Assembly: GCF_019697375.1 (NCBI RefSeq)
Contig: NZ_JAHCDI010000004.1
Location: 2,901,324 to 2,965,323, forward strand
DNA from: Micromonospora tarapacensis
Lineage (GTDB): Bacteria; Actinomycetota; Actinomycetes; Mycobacteriales; Micromonosporaceae
DNA: 64,000 nt
Direction of reading: 5' to 3'
The number at the start of each line of letters is the position of its first letter. Position 1 is the stretch's first letter. The position numbers were made by a program, and so were the translations under genes. The notes beneath the pieces are model-generated. The model searched no databases and was not told the origin of the DNA. It was given only the letters and a program-made list of their open reading frames with translations. This document shows positions 18,231 to 27,412 of this stretch, in pieces.

Positions 18231-19391
18231 TCAGGTCAACCCCACCCACTCCTGGTCGATCACCCGCCCGTCGGTCGCCTCGATCGCCGCTGCGTATACC
18301 TCCAGAACCCGACGGGCAACCACGGGCCAGTCGAAACTCGCCACCACCTGGTCGCCGCAGGCGGTCAGTTCCGCCCGCTGGGCCGGGTCGTCGAGCAACG
18401 TCCCGAGGGTGCGGCGCAGCGTCACCGGGTCACCGGTGGGGAACATCCGCCCGGCCCGGCCGCCGTCGAGCACCCGGCGGAAGGCGTCGAGGTCGCTGGC
18501 GACGACCGTGGTCCCGGCGGCCAGCGCCTCGGTGAGGATCATGCCGAACGACTCGCCGCCGGTGTTCGGCGCCACGTAGAGGTGCACGCTGCGCAGCATC
18601 CGTGCCTTCTCCTCCTCGGAGACCAGGCCGAGGAAGGTGACCCGGTCCCGAAGGTCGGCCGGAAAGCGGTCGAACAGGTCGTCCCGGTCACCGGGGCCGG
18701 CGACCAGCAGGCGCAGACCCGGACGCTGCCGGGCCAGCTCGACGAAGGCGTCACGCAGGATCGGGAACCCCTTCCGGGGCTCGGTGAAGCGGCCCAGGAA
18801 GCCGAGCGAGCCGCCGGTGCCCGGCCCGCACTCCCCCGGCCAGCCGGGCAGCGGTTCGACCCCGGCGAACTTGGCCACCGCGACCCCGTTGGGGATCTCC
18901 ACCGCCCCGCCGTCGAGGTGCTCCACCTGCACCTTGCGGGCCAGTGCGCTGACCGCGATCCGGGCGGTGATCCGCTCCAGCACGATCTGGAGCGCGCCCT
19001 GGGCGGCGGCGAGCACCCGGGAGCGGGTCATCGCGGTGTGGAAGGTCGCCACCACCGGCCCCCGGGCGGAGAGCACGGCGAGCATGGACAGGCTCAGGGT
19101 CAGCGGCTCGTGCACGTGCAGCACGTCGAAGTCGCCGCGGGTGATCCACCGTCGTACCCGGGCGGTGGAGACCGGTCCGAAGGCGATCCGGGCCACCGAG
19201 CCGTTGTACGGCAGCGGCACCGCCCGGCCGGCCGACACCACGTACGCCGGCAACGCCGATTCCTCGTCCGCCGGCGCGAGGACGCTCACCTCGTGCCCGA
19301 GTCCGATCAGCGCCTCGGCGAGGTCCATGACGTGGTTCTGCACCCCGCCGGGTACGTCGAAGGAGTACGGGCAGACGATGCCGATCCGCAT
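18231..19391 (-). CDS. pimA: Phosphatidyl-myo-inositol mannosyltransferase PimA-like, GT4 family
   Basis: GDP-mannose-dependent GT-B glycosyltransferase (386 residues) that adds the first mannose to phosphatidylinositol at the inner face of the membrane. The acceptor-side N-terminus CPYSFDVPGGVQNHVMDLA is the PimA hallmark, with HVHEPL near residue 90 and TFHTAMTRS near 120. The donor-binding C-terminal domain has GRFTEPRKGFPIL and the GESFGMILTEALAAGT EX7E-type motif (about 285). The gene order thrS-HIT-pgsA-acyltransferase-pimA matches mycobacteria, which strongly supports the specific function. Confidence 0.94.
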   Translation of the reverse strand: MRIGIVCPYSFDVPGGVQNHVMDLAEALIGLGHEVSVLAPADEESALPAYVVSAGRAVPLPYNGSVARIAFGPVSTARVRRWITRGDFDVLHVHEPLTLSLSMLAVLSARGPVVATFHTAMTRSRVLAAAQGALQIVLERITARIAVSALARKVQVEHLDGGAVEIPNGVAVAKFAGVEPLPGWPGECGPGTGGSLGFLGRFTEPRKGFPILRDAFVELARQRPGLRLLVAGPGDRDDLFDRFPADLRDRVTFLGLVSEEEKARMLRSVHLYVAPNTGGESFGMILTEALAAGTTVVASDLDAFRRVLDGGRAGRMFPTGDPVTLRRTLGTLLDDPAQRAELTACGDQVVASFDWPVVARRVLEVYAAAIEATDGRVIDQEWVGLT

Positions 19392-19404
19392 TACGCCTGT
19401 CCCC

Positions 19405-20283
19405 TCAGCCCAGCCACATCCGCTGCAACATGTGCCAGTCTTCCGGATGCCGGGCGATGCCCGCCGCCAGACCGTCGGCGATCAGCTGGGTCAGCGCTCG
19501 GACTCGCGCCTCCAGCGTGCCCGCCTCGGGCCCCGGCACCGGCAGCGGGCCGGCCAGCGAGGCGCACGCCGCATCCGCTTCGTACCACATCGACGCGACG
19601 TACAGGGGTGCGCCGGTGCGCAGCGTGAGCAGTGCCGGACCGGCCGGCATCCGGGTCCGGCCGCCGAAGAAGTCGACCTCCACGCCGCGGGCGGACAGGT
19701 CCCGGTCGGCGAGCAGCGGCACCACCGCCCCGGCGGCCAGCCGGTCGGTCAGCACGTCGATCGCGGCCCGTTCGCCGCCGGTGGTGGGCAGGATCTCCAT
19801 CCCCAGGCGCTGCCGGAAGGCGACGAACCGCTCGAAGACGCCCTCCGGCTTGAGCCGCTCGGCGACCGTGGACAGCGGCCAACCGTTGGCCACCACCCAG
19901 GCCCCGGCCGCGTCCCAGTTGCCGGCGTGCGGCAGGGCCACCACCGCGCCGCGCCCGGCCGCCACGTCCGCGGCGAGCAGCTCGGCGCGGTCCAGCCGGA
20001 AATTGCTGAGGATCTGCTCACGGCTCAGCGCGGGCAGCCGGAACGCCTCCATCCAGTAGCGGGCGTACGAGCGCAGCCCCCGGCGCACCAGCTCGTCCAG
20101 CTCCGCCTCGGGCAGCTCCGGCCCGACCACGCGCCGCAGATTGGCCCGCAGCCGGCTGGCGCCGACGCCCCGGCGACGGTGCGCCCGGTCCGCCGCGGCG
20201 GTGAACGCCGCGGCGGTGAACGGCCGGGGCAGTACCCGGACCAGCCGCCAGCCGGCGACGAAACCGAGTTCGGTGAGGTTCAC
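19405..20283 (-). CDS. Phosphatidylinositol mannoside acyltransferase (HtrB/PatA family)
   Basis: Lipid acyltransferase of the lauroyl-transferase fold (292 residues) expected to acylate the mannose of PIM. The catalytic H-X4-D is in ALPHAGNWDAAG (about residue 128); other family marks are PLLADRDLSARGVEVDFFGG and the end HPEDWHMLQRMWLG. GTG 20283 gives VNLTELGFVAGWRLVR, the expected beginning, and lies 25 bp after the pgsA stop. It is followed 13 bp later by pimA. The operon order is that of Mycobacterium pgsA1-patA-pimA, so the function is inferred with good confidence. Confidence 0.93.
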   Translation of the reverse strand: MNLTELGFVAGWRLVRVLPRPFTAAAFTAAADRAHRRRGVGASRLRANLRRVVGPELPEAELDELVRRGLRSYARYWMEAFRLPALSREQILSNFRLDRAELLAADVAAGRGAVVALPHAGNWDAAGAWVVANGWPLSTVAERLKPEGVFERFVAFRQRLGMEILPTTGGERAAIDVLTDRLAAGAVVPLLADRDLSARGVEVDFFGGRTRMPAGPALLTLRTGAPLYVASMWYEADAACASLAGPLPVPGPEAGTLEARVRALTQLIADGLAAGIARHPEDWHMLQRMWLG

Positions 20284-20308
20284 CGGCGGTACCGCCGCGG
20301 TGTGCCGC

Positions 20309-20941
20309 TCACCCCTGGCCGCCCGGCGCGTCGACCTGCTGGGCCTGCCGGTAGACGTGCCGCATCCGCTGACCCACGGTGAACAGCGACACCGCGGCGA
20401 GCAGCCACAGCGCGATCGGCAGCGCCGGATCGACGCCCAGGCCGGTGAGCAGACCACCGACGCCGACGATCAGCAGGCGCTCGGTCCGCTCGGCGATGCC
20501 GACGTTGCCGCTCATCCCGAGCCCTTCGGCGCGGGCCTTCACGTACGACACGAGCCCCCCGGCGGCCAGGCAGATCAGCGCGGCGGCCAGGCCGGCACGG
20601 TCCCCCTCGCGGGCCAGGTAGAAGGCCACCGCGCCGAACACCGCGCTGTCGGCGACCCGATCCATGCTCGAGTCGAGGAACGCACCGAACCGGGTGGACC
20701 CGCCACTCATCCGGGCCATCGTCCCGTCGAGCAGGTCGGTCAACGCGAAGACCGTCACGATCAGCGCACCGGCGACCAGATGGCCGCGGGCGCCGAAGCC
20801 GAGTGCGCCGACGAGCACCCCGAGGGTGCCCGCGACGGTGACCGCGTTGGGGGACACGCCCGCGCGCAGCAGGCTACGGGCGATCGGCTCGACGACGCGG
20901 GTCATCCCCGCGCGGGCCGACACTTGGAAGATCTTCGCCAT
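20309..20941 (-). CDS. pgsA: CDP-alcohol phosphatidyltransferase, probable phosphatidylinositol phosphate synthase
   Basis: Membrane enzyme (210 residues) joining CDP-diacylglycerol to inositol phosphate. The full family signature DX2DGX2ARX8GX3DX3D is present, starting at Asp 69 in DLLDGTMAR and ending in LDSSMDRVAD. At least five membrane helices are predicted. The N-terminus MAKIFQVSARAGMTRVVEPI matches actinobacterial PIP synthases. It heads the PIM operon (acyltransferase, pimA). Its promoter lies in the 245-bp divergent region shared with the EF-G-like gene. Confidence 0.94.
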   Translation of the reverse strand: MAKIFQVSARAGMTRVVEPIARSLLRAGVSPNAVTVAGTLGVLVGALGFGARGHLVAGALIVTVFALTDLLDGTMARMSGGSTRFGAFLDSSMDRVADSAVFGAVAFYLAREGDRAGLAAALICLAAGGLVSYVKARAEGLGMSGNVGIAERTERLLIVGVGGLLTGLGVDPALPIALWLLAAVSLFTVGQRMRHVYRQAQQVDAPGGQG

Positions 20942-21040
20942 GGCGGTCCCACGATAACGGTCGGCCGTCGACCGGCGACACCGCAGGTGGAGACCGGGGA
21001 GGGTTGTGCCGGCCCGGCATCGGGTGTGAGATCGACCCAG

Positions 21041-21060
21041 GGGGTGACCCAGCTCACCCC
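21041..21060. promoter_or_regulatory. 20-bp palindrome GGGGTGA-N6-TCACCCC between pgsA and the EF-G-like gene
   Basis: Perfect 7-bp arms around CCCAGC in the divergent promoter region. It could be an operator for a dimeric regulator or a small hairpin in the EF-G-like leader. No known regulator can be named. Confidence 0.4.
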
Positions 21061-21186
21061 ATCACCTGTTGACTGCTTGGTTCCCCGCGAACCACCGGAG
21101 GATATCGCCGCAGCACCCGCCCGGGCCGCGTCCCCGTCGCACGCGGCGGTCGCCACCACCACCACCGGCTGAGGGAGGTGCGCCCG

Positions 21187-23340
21187 ATGGCGCAGAGGAG
21201 TCAGGACAAGGGGGCCACCGGCGGCGTACCGGCGGTGACCGACCCCGCGAGGATCCGCAACGTGGTGCTCGTCGGTCATTCCGGAGCGGGCAAGACGACC
21301 CTGGTGGAGGCATTGCTCGCGGCGAGCGGCACGATCACCCGGGCCGGCTCGGTCACCGACGGCAACACCGTCTGCGACCACGACCCGGCGGCCGTGCGCC
21401 AGCAGCGTTCGGTGGCGCTGGCCTGCGCGCCGCTGCTGCACCACGGGATCAAGGTCAACCTGCTCGACACGCCCGGCTACGCCGACTTCGTCGGCGAGCT
21501 GCGCGCCGGCCTACGCGCCGCCGACGCCGCGCTGTTCGTGGTCTCCGCGGTCGACGGGATGGACGCCGCCACCGCGGCGCTCTGGGAGGAGTGCGCCGCG
21601 GTGGACCTGCCGCGCGCGGTCGCCGTGGCCCGGCTGGACCACCCCCGCGCCGACTTCGACGAGGCGGTGGCGTTGTGCCAGCGGGTGTTCGGCGACAACG
21701 TCGTCCCGCTCTACCTGCCGATGCTCGGCGACGACGGTGAGTCCACCGCCGGCCTGCTGGGGTTGATCACCCGGCGGGTCTTCGACTACACCGGCGGCCT
21801 GCCGCCGCAGGTCCGCGAGCCCGACCCGGAGCACCTGCCGGCCATCGCCGAGTCCCGCAACGAGTTGATCGAGGGGATCATCGCCGAGAGCGAGGACGAG
21901 ACCCTGATGGACCGGTACGTCGACGGCGAGGAGATCGACACCGATCTGCTGATCAAGGACCTGGAGAAGGCCGTCGCCCGGGGCCACTTCTATCCGGTGG
22001 TGCCGGTCTGCGCGGCGACCGGGGTCGGGTTGGACGCGCTGCTGGAGGTGCTCACCGCCGGCTTCCCGTCGCCGCTGGAGCACGACCTGCCCGCGGTCAG
22101 CGGGGTGGACGGCTCACCCCGCCCGCCGCTGACCTGCGACCCGGACGGGCCGCTGGTCGCCGAGGTGGTCAGGACCACAATCGATCGGCACGTCGGGCGG
22201 GTCTGCCTGGTCCGGGTCTTCTCCGGCACGCTGCGCCCCGACCAGACGGCGCACATCTGCGGGCACGGCCTGACCGAACGCGGCCACCCCGACCACGACG
22301 CCGACGAGCGCATCGCCCATCTCTACAGCCCGCTCGGCGCCGCCCTGCGGGAGGTCGGCGTGGCCGTGGCCGGCGACATCTGCGCGATCACCAAGTCCGG
22401 TAGCGCGGAGACCGGTGACACCGTCTCCGCCAGGGAGGACCCACTGCTGATCGCCCCGTGGGAGATGCCCGAGCCGCTGCTGCCCATCGCGATCGTGGCC
22501 AGGTCGCGCTCGGACGAGGACGCCCTGGCCCGCAACCTGGCCCGGCTGGTGACCGGCGACCCGACGATGCGGCTGGAACGCAACCCGGAAACCCACCAGC
22601 TGGTGCTGTGGTGCATGGGCGAGGCACACGCCGACGTGGTCCTCGACCGGCTGCGCGCCGGCGGGGTCGAGCTGGACACCGAGCCGGTGCGGGTGGCGCT
22701 GCGGGAGACGCTGACCGCGCCGGCCCGCGGGCACGGCCGGCACGTCAAGCAGTCCGGCGGGCACGGCCAGTACGCCGTCTGCGACATCGAGGTGGAGCCG
22801 CTGCCGCGCGGTGCCGGCGTCGAGTTCGTGGAGCGGGTGGTCGGCGGAGCGGTGCCGCACAACTACATCCCCTCGGTGGAGAAGGGCGTGCGCGCCCAAC
22901 TGGAGCGCGGCCTGGTCGCCGGCCACCCGGTGGTGGACGTGCGGGTGACCCTGGTCGACGGCAAGGCGCACAGCGTGGATTCCTCCGACGCGGCGTTCCA
23001 GACCGCCGGGGCGCTGGCGCTGCGCGACGCCGCCGCCAGGGCGGAGCCGGCGCTGCTGGAGCCGGTCGACGAGGTGACCGTGCGGGTGCCCGACGCCAGC
23101 GTGGGGGCGGTGATGGGCGACCTGTCGGGCCGGCGTGGCCGGGTGCTCGGCACCGAGCCCGATCCGGACGCCGAGGGGCGGACCCTGGTCCGCGCCGAGG
23201 TCCCCGCCACCGAACTGCTGCGTTACGCCGTGGAGCTACGCGCGATGACCGCCGGCACCGGCACCTTCCGCCGCACCTTCGTCCGCCACGACCCGATGCC
23301 CCCGCACCTCGCCGACCAGCTCCGCAAGGAACACGCCTGA
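21187..23340 (+). CDS. Elongation factor G-like translation GTPase (EF-G2 type)
   Basis: GTPase paralogue of EF-G, 717 residues from ATG 21187, which follows GAGGGAGGTG. The P-loop is GHSGAGKTTLVEALL (about 24), switch II DTPGYADFVGELR, then domains II-V with DSSDAAFQTAGALALRDA near 600 and a C-terminal TGTGTFRRTF. It resembles the second EF-G of mycobacteria (Rv0120c), whose role in translation is not established. The guanine-specificity loop reads VARLD where EF-G has NKMD or TKLD, so nucleotide preference may be altered. It is inserted between pgsA and the HIT gene on the opposite strand, relative to the mycobacterial order. Confidence 0.93.
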   Translation: MAQRSQDKGATGGVPAVTDPARIRNVVLVGHSGAGKTTLVEALLAASGTITRAGSVTDGNTVCDHDPAAVRQQRSVALACAPLLHHGIKVNLLDTPGYADFVGELRAGLRAADAALFVVSAVDGMDAATAALWEECAAVDLPRAVAVARLDHPRADFDEAVALCQRVFGDNVVPLYLPMLGDDGESTAGLLGLITRRVFDYTGGLPPQVREPDPEHLPAIAESRNELIEGIIAESEDETLMDRYVDGEEIDTDLLIKDLEKAVARGHFYPVVPVCAATGVGLDALLEVLTAGFPSPLEHDLPAVSGVDGSPRPPLTCDPDGPLVAEVVRTTIDRHVGRVCLVRVFSGTLRPDQTAHICGHGLTERGHPDHDADERIAHLYSPLGAALREVGVAVAGDICAITKSGSAETGDTVSAREDPLLIAPWEMPEPLLPIAIVARSRSDEDALARNLARLVTGDPTMRLERNPETHQLVLWCMGEAHADVVLDRLRAGGVELDTEPVRVALRETLTAPARGHGRHVKQSGGHGQYAVCDIEVEPLPRGAGVEFVERVVGGAVPHNYIPSVEKGVRAQLERGLVAGHPVVDVRVTLVDGKAHSVDSSDAAFQTAGALALRDAAARAEPALLEPVDEVTVRVPDASVGAVMGDLSGRRGRVLGTEPDPDAEGRTLVRAEVPATELLRYAVELRAMTAGTGTFRRTFVRHDPMPPHLADQLRKEHA

Positions 23341-23355
23341 CCGGGCCCACCCGGC

Positions 23356-24414
23356 TCAGGGGCGGGCGGTGGGCAGCATCGGACTGGGCCAGTGGGGACG
23401 GTCGGCCTCCCGGAGTGCCGCCGTGCGCAACGCCGCCAGCTGGCGCTCCACCTCGCCGAAGTGGTCGGCGGTGAGCGGGCCGAGGGCCAGCACGGCGGCG
23501 TTCTCCTCGACCTGGGCGACGGTGCGGCAGCCCGGGATCGGGATCGTGCGGTCGCTGCGGGCCCAGATCCAACCCAGTGCCCCCTGGGCCAGGGTGCGCC
23601 CGTCGGCGGTCAGCGCCGCCCGGACGGCGTGCACCCGGCGCAACCACTCCGGGGCGGGGCGACCGCCGCGGAACCACTCCAGCCAGCCCGAGGTCATTCC
23701 CCGGACGTCGTCGCGGGGCAGGATCGACGCGGGATGGTACTTGCCGGTGAGCAGTCCCATGCCCAGCGGGCCACAGTTGACGCTGGCCAGGTCGTACTTG
23801 TCGCACACGGCGAGCAGTTCGGGGGCGTCGCGCAGCACCGAGAGGCTGTGCTGCACGGCGGCGGCGTGCGGGGCGTGGTGCCCCAGGGCGGCGGCCCGGC
23901 CGGCCCGGTCGGTGCGCCAGCCGTACGCCCGGACCAGGCCGTCGGCCACCAGGTCCTCCAGCGTGCCGATCAGCTCCTGGGCCCGCGCCACGGGCAGGTC
24001 GGCCAGGTGCAACTGGTAGAGGTCGATCCGGTCGGTGTCGAGACGACGCAGCGAGTCCCGCACGGCCCGGCGCAGGTAGGCCGGTGAGGCGTCCGGCCCG
24101 GTCGCCTGCCGGGTCCGTTCGTCGAACGTGTAGCCCCACTTGGTGGCGATGACCGCCGCGTCGCGCCGGCCGTCCAAGGCCCGCCCGAGGATGCGCTCAC
24201 CGTGCCCGGCCCCGTACGTGTCGGCGGTGTCGAAGAGCGTCACGCCCAGTTCGAGTGCCCGGCGGATCGCCCGGACCGACTCCTCGTCGTCGACGGCGCC
24301 GCAGCCCAGCGGGGTGTGTCCCTCGGCCCACGGTCCGCCGATCGCCCAGCAGCCCATGCCCAGCGCACCGACCTCGATGCCGCTGCGGCCCAGTGTCCGC
24401 GTCGACTCCCGCAT
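23356..24414 (-). CDS. Aldo/keto reductase
   Basis: NADPH-dependent oxidoreductase of the AKR superfamily (352 residues from ATG 24414, MRESTRTLGRSGIEV). The catalytic tetrad is visible: Asp and Tyr in LFDTADTYG (about 57-65), Lys in IATKWGYTF, His in LYQLHLADLP. The cofactor end includes GALGWIWARS and IPIPGCRTVAQVEENAA. It converges with the EF-G-like gene with only 15 bp between stops. The substrate is unknown; a second, distinct AKR is at 33557. The long upstream extension to 24480 is unlikely to be translated. Confidence 0.93.
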   Translation of the reverse strand: MRESTRTLGRSGIEVGALGMGCWAIGGPWAEGHTPLGCGAVDDEESVRAIRRALELGVTLFDTADTYGAGHGERILGRALDGRRDAAVIATKWGYTFDERTRQATGPDASPAYLRRAVRDSLRRLDTDRIDLYQLHLADLPVARAQELIGTLEDLVADGLVRAYGWRTDRAGRAAALGHHAPHAAAVQHSLSVLRDAPELLAVCDKYDLASVNCGPLGMGLLTGKYHPASILPRDDVRGMTSGWLEWFRGGRPAPEWLRRVHAVRAALTADGRTLAQGALGWIWARSDRTIPIPGCRTVAQVEENAAVLALGPLTADHFGEVERQLAALRTAALREADRPHWPSPMLPTARP

Positions 24415-24596
24415 CGGCGCATCGTGCCATCTTCCGGACGGGGTGTGAACGACGTTGACCACGATCATCCGTACGGGCACCGGTACCCGTACGGATCACC
24501 CGGCTCGCCACGGATCCGGTGTGGATCCCCACCCGGCCGCGACGCGACCGAACCGCGGCCCGTGCCGGGCGTCACCCGGCCGCCAGCGGCTGCGGG

Positions 24597-25142
24597 TCAG
24601 GACGGCCAGGCGCGCACGAGCAGGTCGCGGGTGTCGCCCAGCAGCTGCGGCAGGACCTTGGTGCGCCCGATCACCGGCATGAAGTTGGCGTCCCCGCCCC
24701 ACCGGGGCACCACGTGCTGGTGCAGGTGGGCGGCGATGCCGGCGCCGGCCACCCCGCCCTGGTTCATGCCCAGGTTGAAGCCGTGCGCGTTGCTGACCTT
24801 GCGGATCACCCGCATCGCGGTCTGGGTGAACGATGCCAACTCGGCCGTCTCCGGCCCGTCCAGGTCGGTGTAGTCGGCCACGTGCCGGTACGGGCAGACC
24901 AGCAGATGCCCCGGGTTGTACGGGTACAGGTTGAGCACCACGAACACGTGCCCGCCGCGCGCCACCACCAGGCTCTCCTCCGGCGGCCGGGCCGGGGCCA
25001 GGCAGAACGGGCACCCGGTGGGCTTCTCGTAGCCGCCCTCGGGCCGGTCCTCGCCGGAGATGTACGTCATCCGGTGGGGCGTCCAGAGCCGGTCCAGCCC
25101 GTCGGCCATGCCTTCGTCGGTGTGCTGCTGCGCCCCAGTCAC
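24597..25142 (-). CDS. HIT domain protein
   Basis: Histidine-triad nucleotide hydrolase/transferase (181 residues from GTG 25142). The triad HLHQHVVPRWGGD is near residue 137, preceded by the zinc/adenine region CPFCLAPAR and NLYPYNPGHLLVCPYRHVAD. In Mycobacterium the homologue (Rv2613c) is a diadenosine tetraphosphate phosphorylase and also lies between thrS and pgsA, so an Ap4A role is likely. It is 66 bp downstream of thrS. An in-frame start at 25169 exists but would lack support. Confidence 0.92.
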   Translation of the reverse strand: MTGAQQHTDEGMADGLDRLWTPHRMTYISGEDRPEGGYEKPTGCPFCLAPARPPEESLVVARGGHVFVVLNLYPYNPGHLLVCPYRHVADYTDLDGPETAELASFTQTAMRVIRKVSNAHGFNLGMNQGGVAGAGIAAHLHQHVVPRWGGDANFMPVIGRTKVLPQLLGDTRDLLVRAWPS

Positions 25143-25208
25143 ACCGGCGATCCTACGACCCCGCCCCACCGGCGCCGAGCCGCAGCCCGACGCCCGGCAG
25201 GGGCGGTG

Positions 25209-27215
25209 TCACATCTGCGCGGACGGGCCGGTGTTGGTGCGGGAGGAGACGACGTCGAGAACGTGGGCGACCGCCTCGGTCAGCGGCACCCCGTTGCGCT
25301 GGGAGCCGTCCCGGTACCGGAACGAGACCGTGCCGGCGGCCACGTCGTCGTCACCGGCGATCACCATGAACGGGATCTTCTGCTGCTGTGCGGTGCGGAT
25401 CTTCTTCTGCATCCGGTCGTCACCGGCGTCGACCTGGGCACGGATGCCCTCGGCGCGCAGCGCCGCGACGAAGCCGTGCAGGTAGTCGCCGTGCTCCTCG
25501 CGGATCGGGATGCCGACCACCTGCACCGGGGCCAGCCAGGCCGGGAACGCCCCGGCGTAGTGCTCGGTGAGCACGCCGAAGAACCGCTCGATCGAGCCGA
25601 ACAGCGCCCGGTGGATCATGACGGGTCGCTGCCGGGTTCCGTCGGCCGCCTGGTACTCCAGGCCGAACCGCTCGGGCTGGTTGAAGTCGACCTGGATGGT
25701 GGACATCTGCCAGGTCCGGCCGATGGCGTCCGTGGCCTGCACCGAGATCTTCGGGCCGTAGAAGGCCGCGCCGCCCGGGTCGGGCACCAGTTCCAGGCCC
25801 GAGGTCTCGGCGGCGGTGCGCAGCGCCTCGGTGGCCTCCGCCCAGTCGGCCTCCGACCCGATGAACTTCGGCGAGTCGTCGCGGGTGGACAGCTCCAGAT
25901 AGAAGTCGTCCAGGCCGTAGTCGCGCAGCAGGTCCAGCACGAACGACAGCAGCGTGGTCAGCTCGCCGGGCATCTGCTCCCGGGTGCAGTAGATGTGCGA
26001 GTCGTCCTGGGTCAGCCCGCGCACCCGGGTCAGCCCGTGCACCACGCCCGACTTCTCGTACCGGTAGACGGTGCCGAACTCGAACAGCCGCAGCGGCAGC
26101 TCACGGTAGGACCGCCCGCGCGAGCGGAAGATCAGGTTGTGCATGGGGCAGTTCATCGCCTTGAGGTAGTACTCCGCCCCCTCCAGCTGCATGGGCGGGA
26201 ACATCGTGTCGGCGTAGTAGGGCAGGTGCCCCGAGGTCTGGAAGAGCTGCGCCTTGGTGATGTGCGGGCTGTTGACGAACTCGTACCCCGCCGCCTCGTG
26301 CCGGCGGCGCGAGTAGTCCTCCAGCTCGCGGCGGATGATGCCGCCCTTGGGGTGGAAGACGGCGAGGCCGGAGCCGATCTCGTCGGGGAAGCTGAACAGG
26401 TCGAGCTCCGCGCCGAGCTTGCGGTGGTCGCGCCGGGCGGCCTCCTCCAGGAGTTTCAGGTACGCCTTCAACCCGTCCCGGGTCGGCCAGGCGGTGCCGT
26501 ACACCCGCTGCAACTGCGGGTTCTTCTCCGATCCGCGCCAGTACGCGGCGGCCGAGCGCATCAGCTTGAACGCACCGATCAGCCGGGTGCTGGGCAGGTG
26601 CGGGCCGCGGCACAGGTCCGACCAGCAGACCTTGTCCTCGTCGGCGGCGAGGTTGTCGTAGATGGTCAGCTCGCCCCCGCCGACCTCCATCACCTCGGAG
26701 GAGTCCAGCCCTTCGCCCTTGACATCGATGAGTTCCAGCTTGAACGGCTCCGCGGTCAGCTCGGCCCTGGCCTCGTCGAGACTGCCGAAGCGACGGCGGC
26801 GGAACCGCTGCCCGGACCTGACGATCTCCTGCATCCGCTTTTCGAGCTTGGCCAGGTCGTCGGGCTGGAACGGCTTGTCCACCGCGAAGTCGTAGTAGAA
26901 GCCGTTGTCGATCGGCGGGCCGATGCCGAGTTTCGCCTCCGGGAAGATGTGCTGCACGGCCTGGGCGAGCACGTGCGCCGTCGAGTGGCGCAGCACGTTC
27001 AACCCGTCGGGGGAGTCGAGGGCGACCGGCTCGACCACGGTCTCCTCGGCCGGGCGCCAGTCCAGGTCGCGCAGTACGCCACGCGGATCGCGGACCACCA
27101 CGATCGCCTTCGGGCCGTTGGCGGGCAACCCGGCCGCGGTCACCGCGTCGGCCGCCGTCGTCCCGGCGGCCACGACGACGGGGTCGGCCACGGCGGGGGT
27201 ACGGGGTGCGGACAC
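25209..27215 (-). CDS. thrS: Threonine--tRNA ligase
   Basis: Class II aminoacyl-tRNA synthetase of 668 residues. Domains in order: TGS (about 10-75), second additional/editing domain with [13 protein letters not shown] (about 96), core with [12 protein letters not shown], the zinc ligands in [10 protein letters not shown] and [12 protein letters not shown], and the C-terminal anticodon-binding domain ([12 protein letters not shown] onward). ATG 27215 gives [12 protein letters not shown]. The 197-bp region upstream has no recognisable T-box stem or specifier and is shared with the divergent DUF1775 gene. Normal length and frame. Confidence 0.98.
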   Translation of the reverse strand: MSAPRTPAVADPVVVAAGTTAADAVTAAGLPANGPKAIVVVRDPRGVLRDLDWRPAEETVVEPVALDSPDGLNVLRHSTAHVLAQAVQHIFPEAKLGIGPPIDNGFYYDFAVDKPFQPDDLAKLEKRMQEIVRSGQRFRRRRFGSLDEARAELTAEPFKLELIDVKGEGLDSSEVMEVGGGELTIYDNLAADEDKVCWSDLCRGPHLPSTRLIGAFKLMRSAAAYWRGSEKNPQLQRVYGTAWPTRDGLKAYLKLLEEAARRDHRKLGAELDLFSFPDEIGSGLAVFHPKGGIIRRELEDYSRRRHEAAGYEFVNSPHITKAQLFQTSGHLPYYADTMFPPMQLEGAEYYLKAMNCPMHNLIFRSRGRSYRELPLRLFEFGTVYRYEKSGVVHGLTRVRGLTQDDSHIYCTREQMPGELTTLLSFVLDLLRDYGLDDFYLELSTRDDSPKFIGSEADWAEATEALRTAAETSGLELVPDPGGAAFYGPKISVQATDAIGRTWQMSTIQVDFNQPERFGLEYQAADGTRQRPVMIHRALFGSIERFFGVLTEHYAGAFPAWLAPVQVVGIPIREEHGDYLHGFVAALRAEGIRAQVDAGDDRMQKKIRTAQQQKIPFMVIAGDDDVAAGTVSFRYRDGSQRNGVPLTEAVAHVLDVVSSRTNTGPSAQM

Positions 27216-27412
27216 GGGTGACTCCTCTGGGCAGATGTGACGGTAGGTGCCGATGCCGGCTCACCGCGATGCTATCTGTCGCCTCGACGGCACCGCCGCC
27301 GACACCGGCGGCACCCGACCGACCCGACGTTGAACCATTCCGGCCCCGGATCCGAACTACCAGGTGTGGCCGGAGCCGGTTCCGGTCGTGACGACACGGA
27401 TGGGAACCCAGA

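Noticed and set aside
27216..27412. T-box riboswitch upstream of thrS
   Set aside because: No T-box core sequence, specifier stem or terminator/antiterminator could be seen in this short region.
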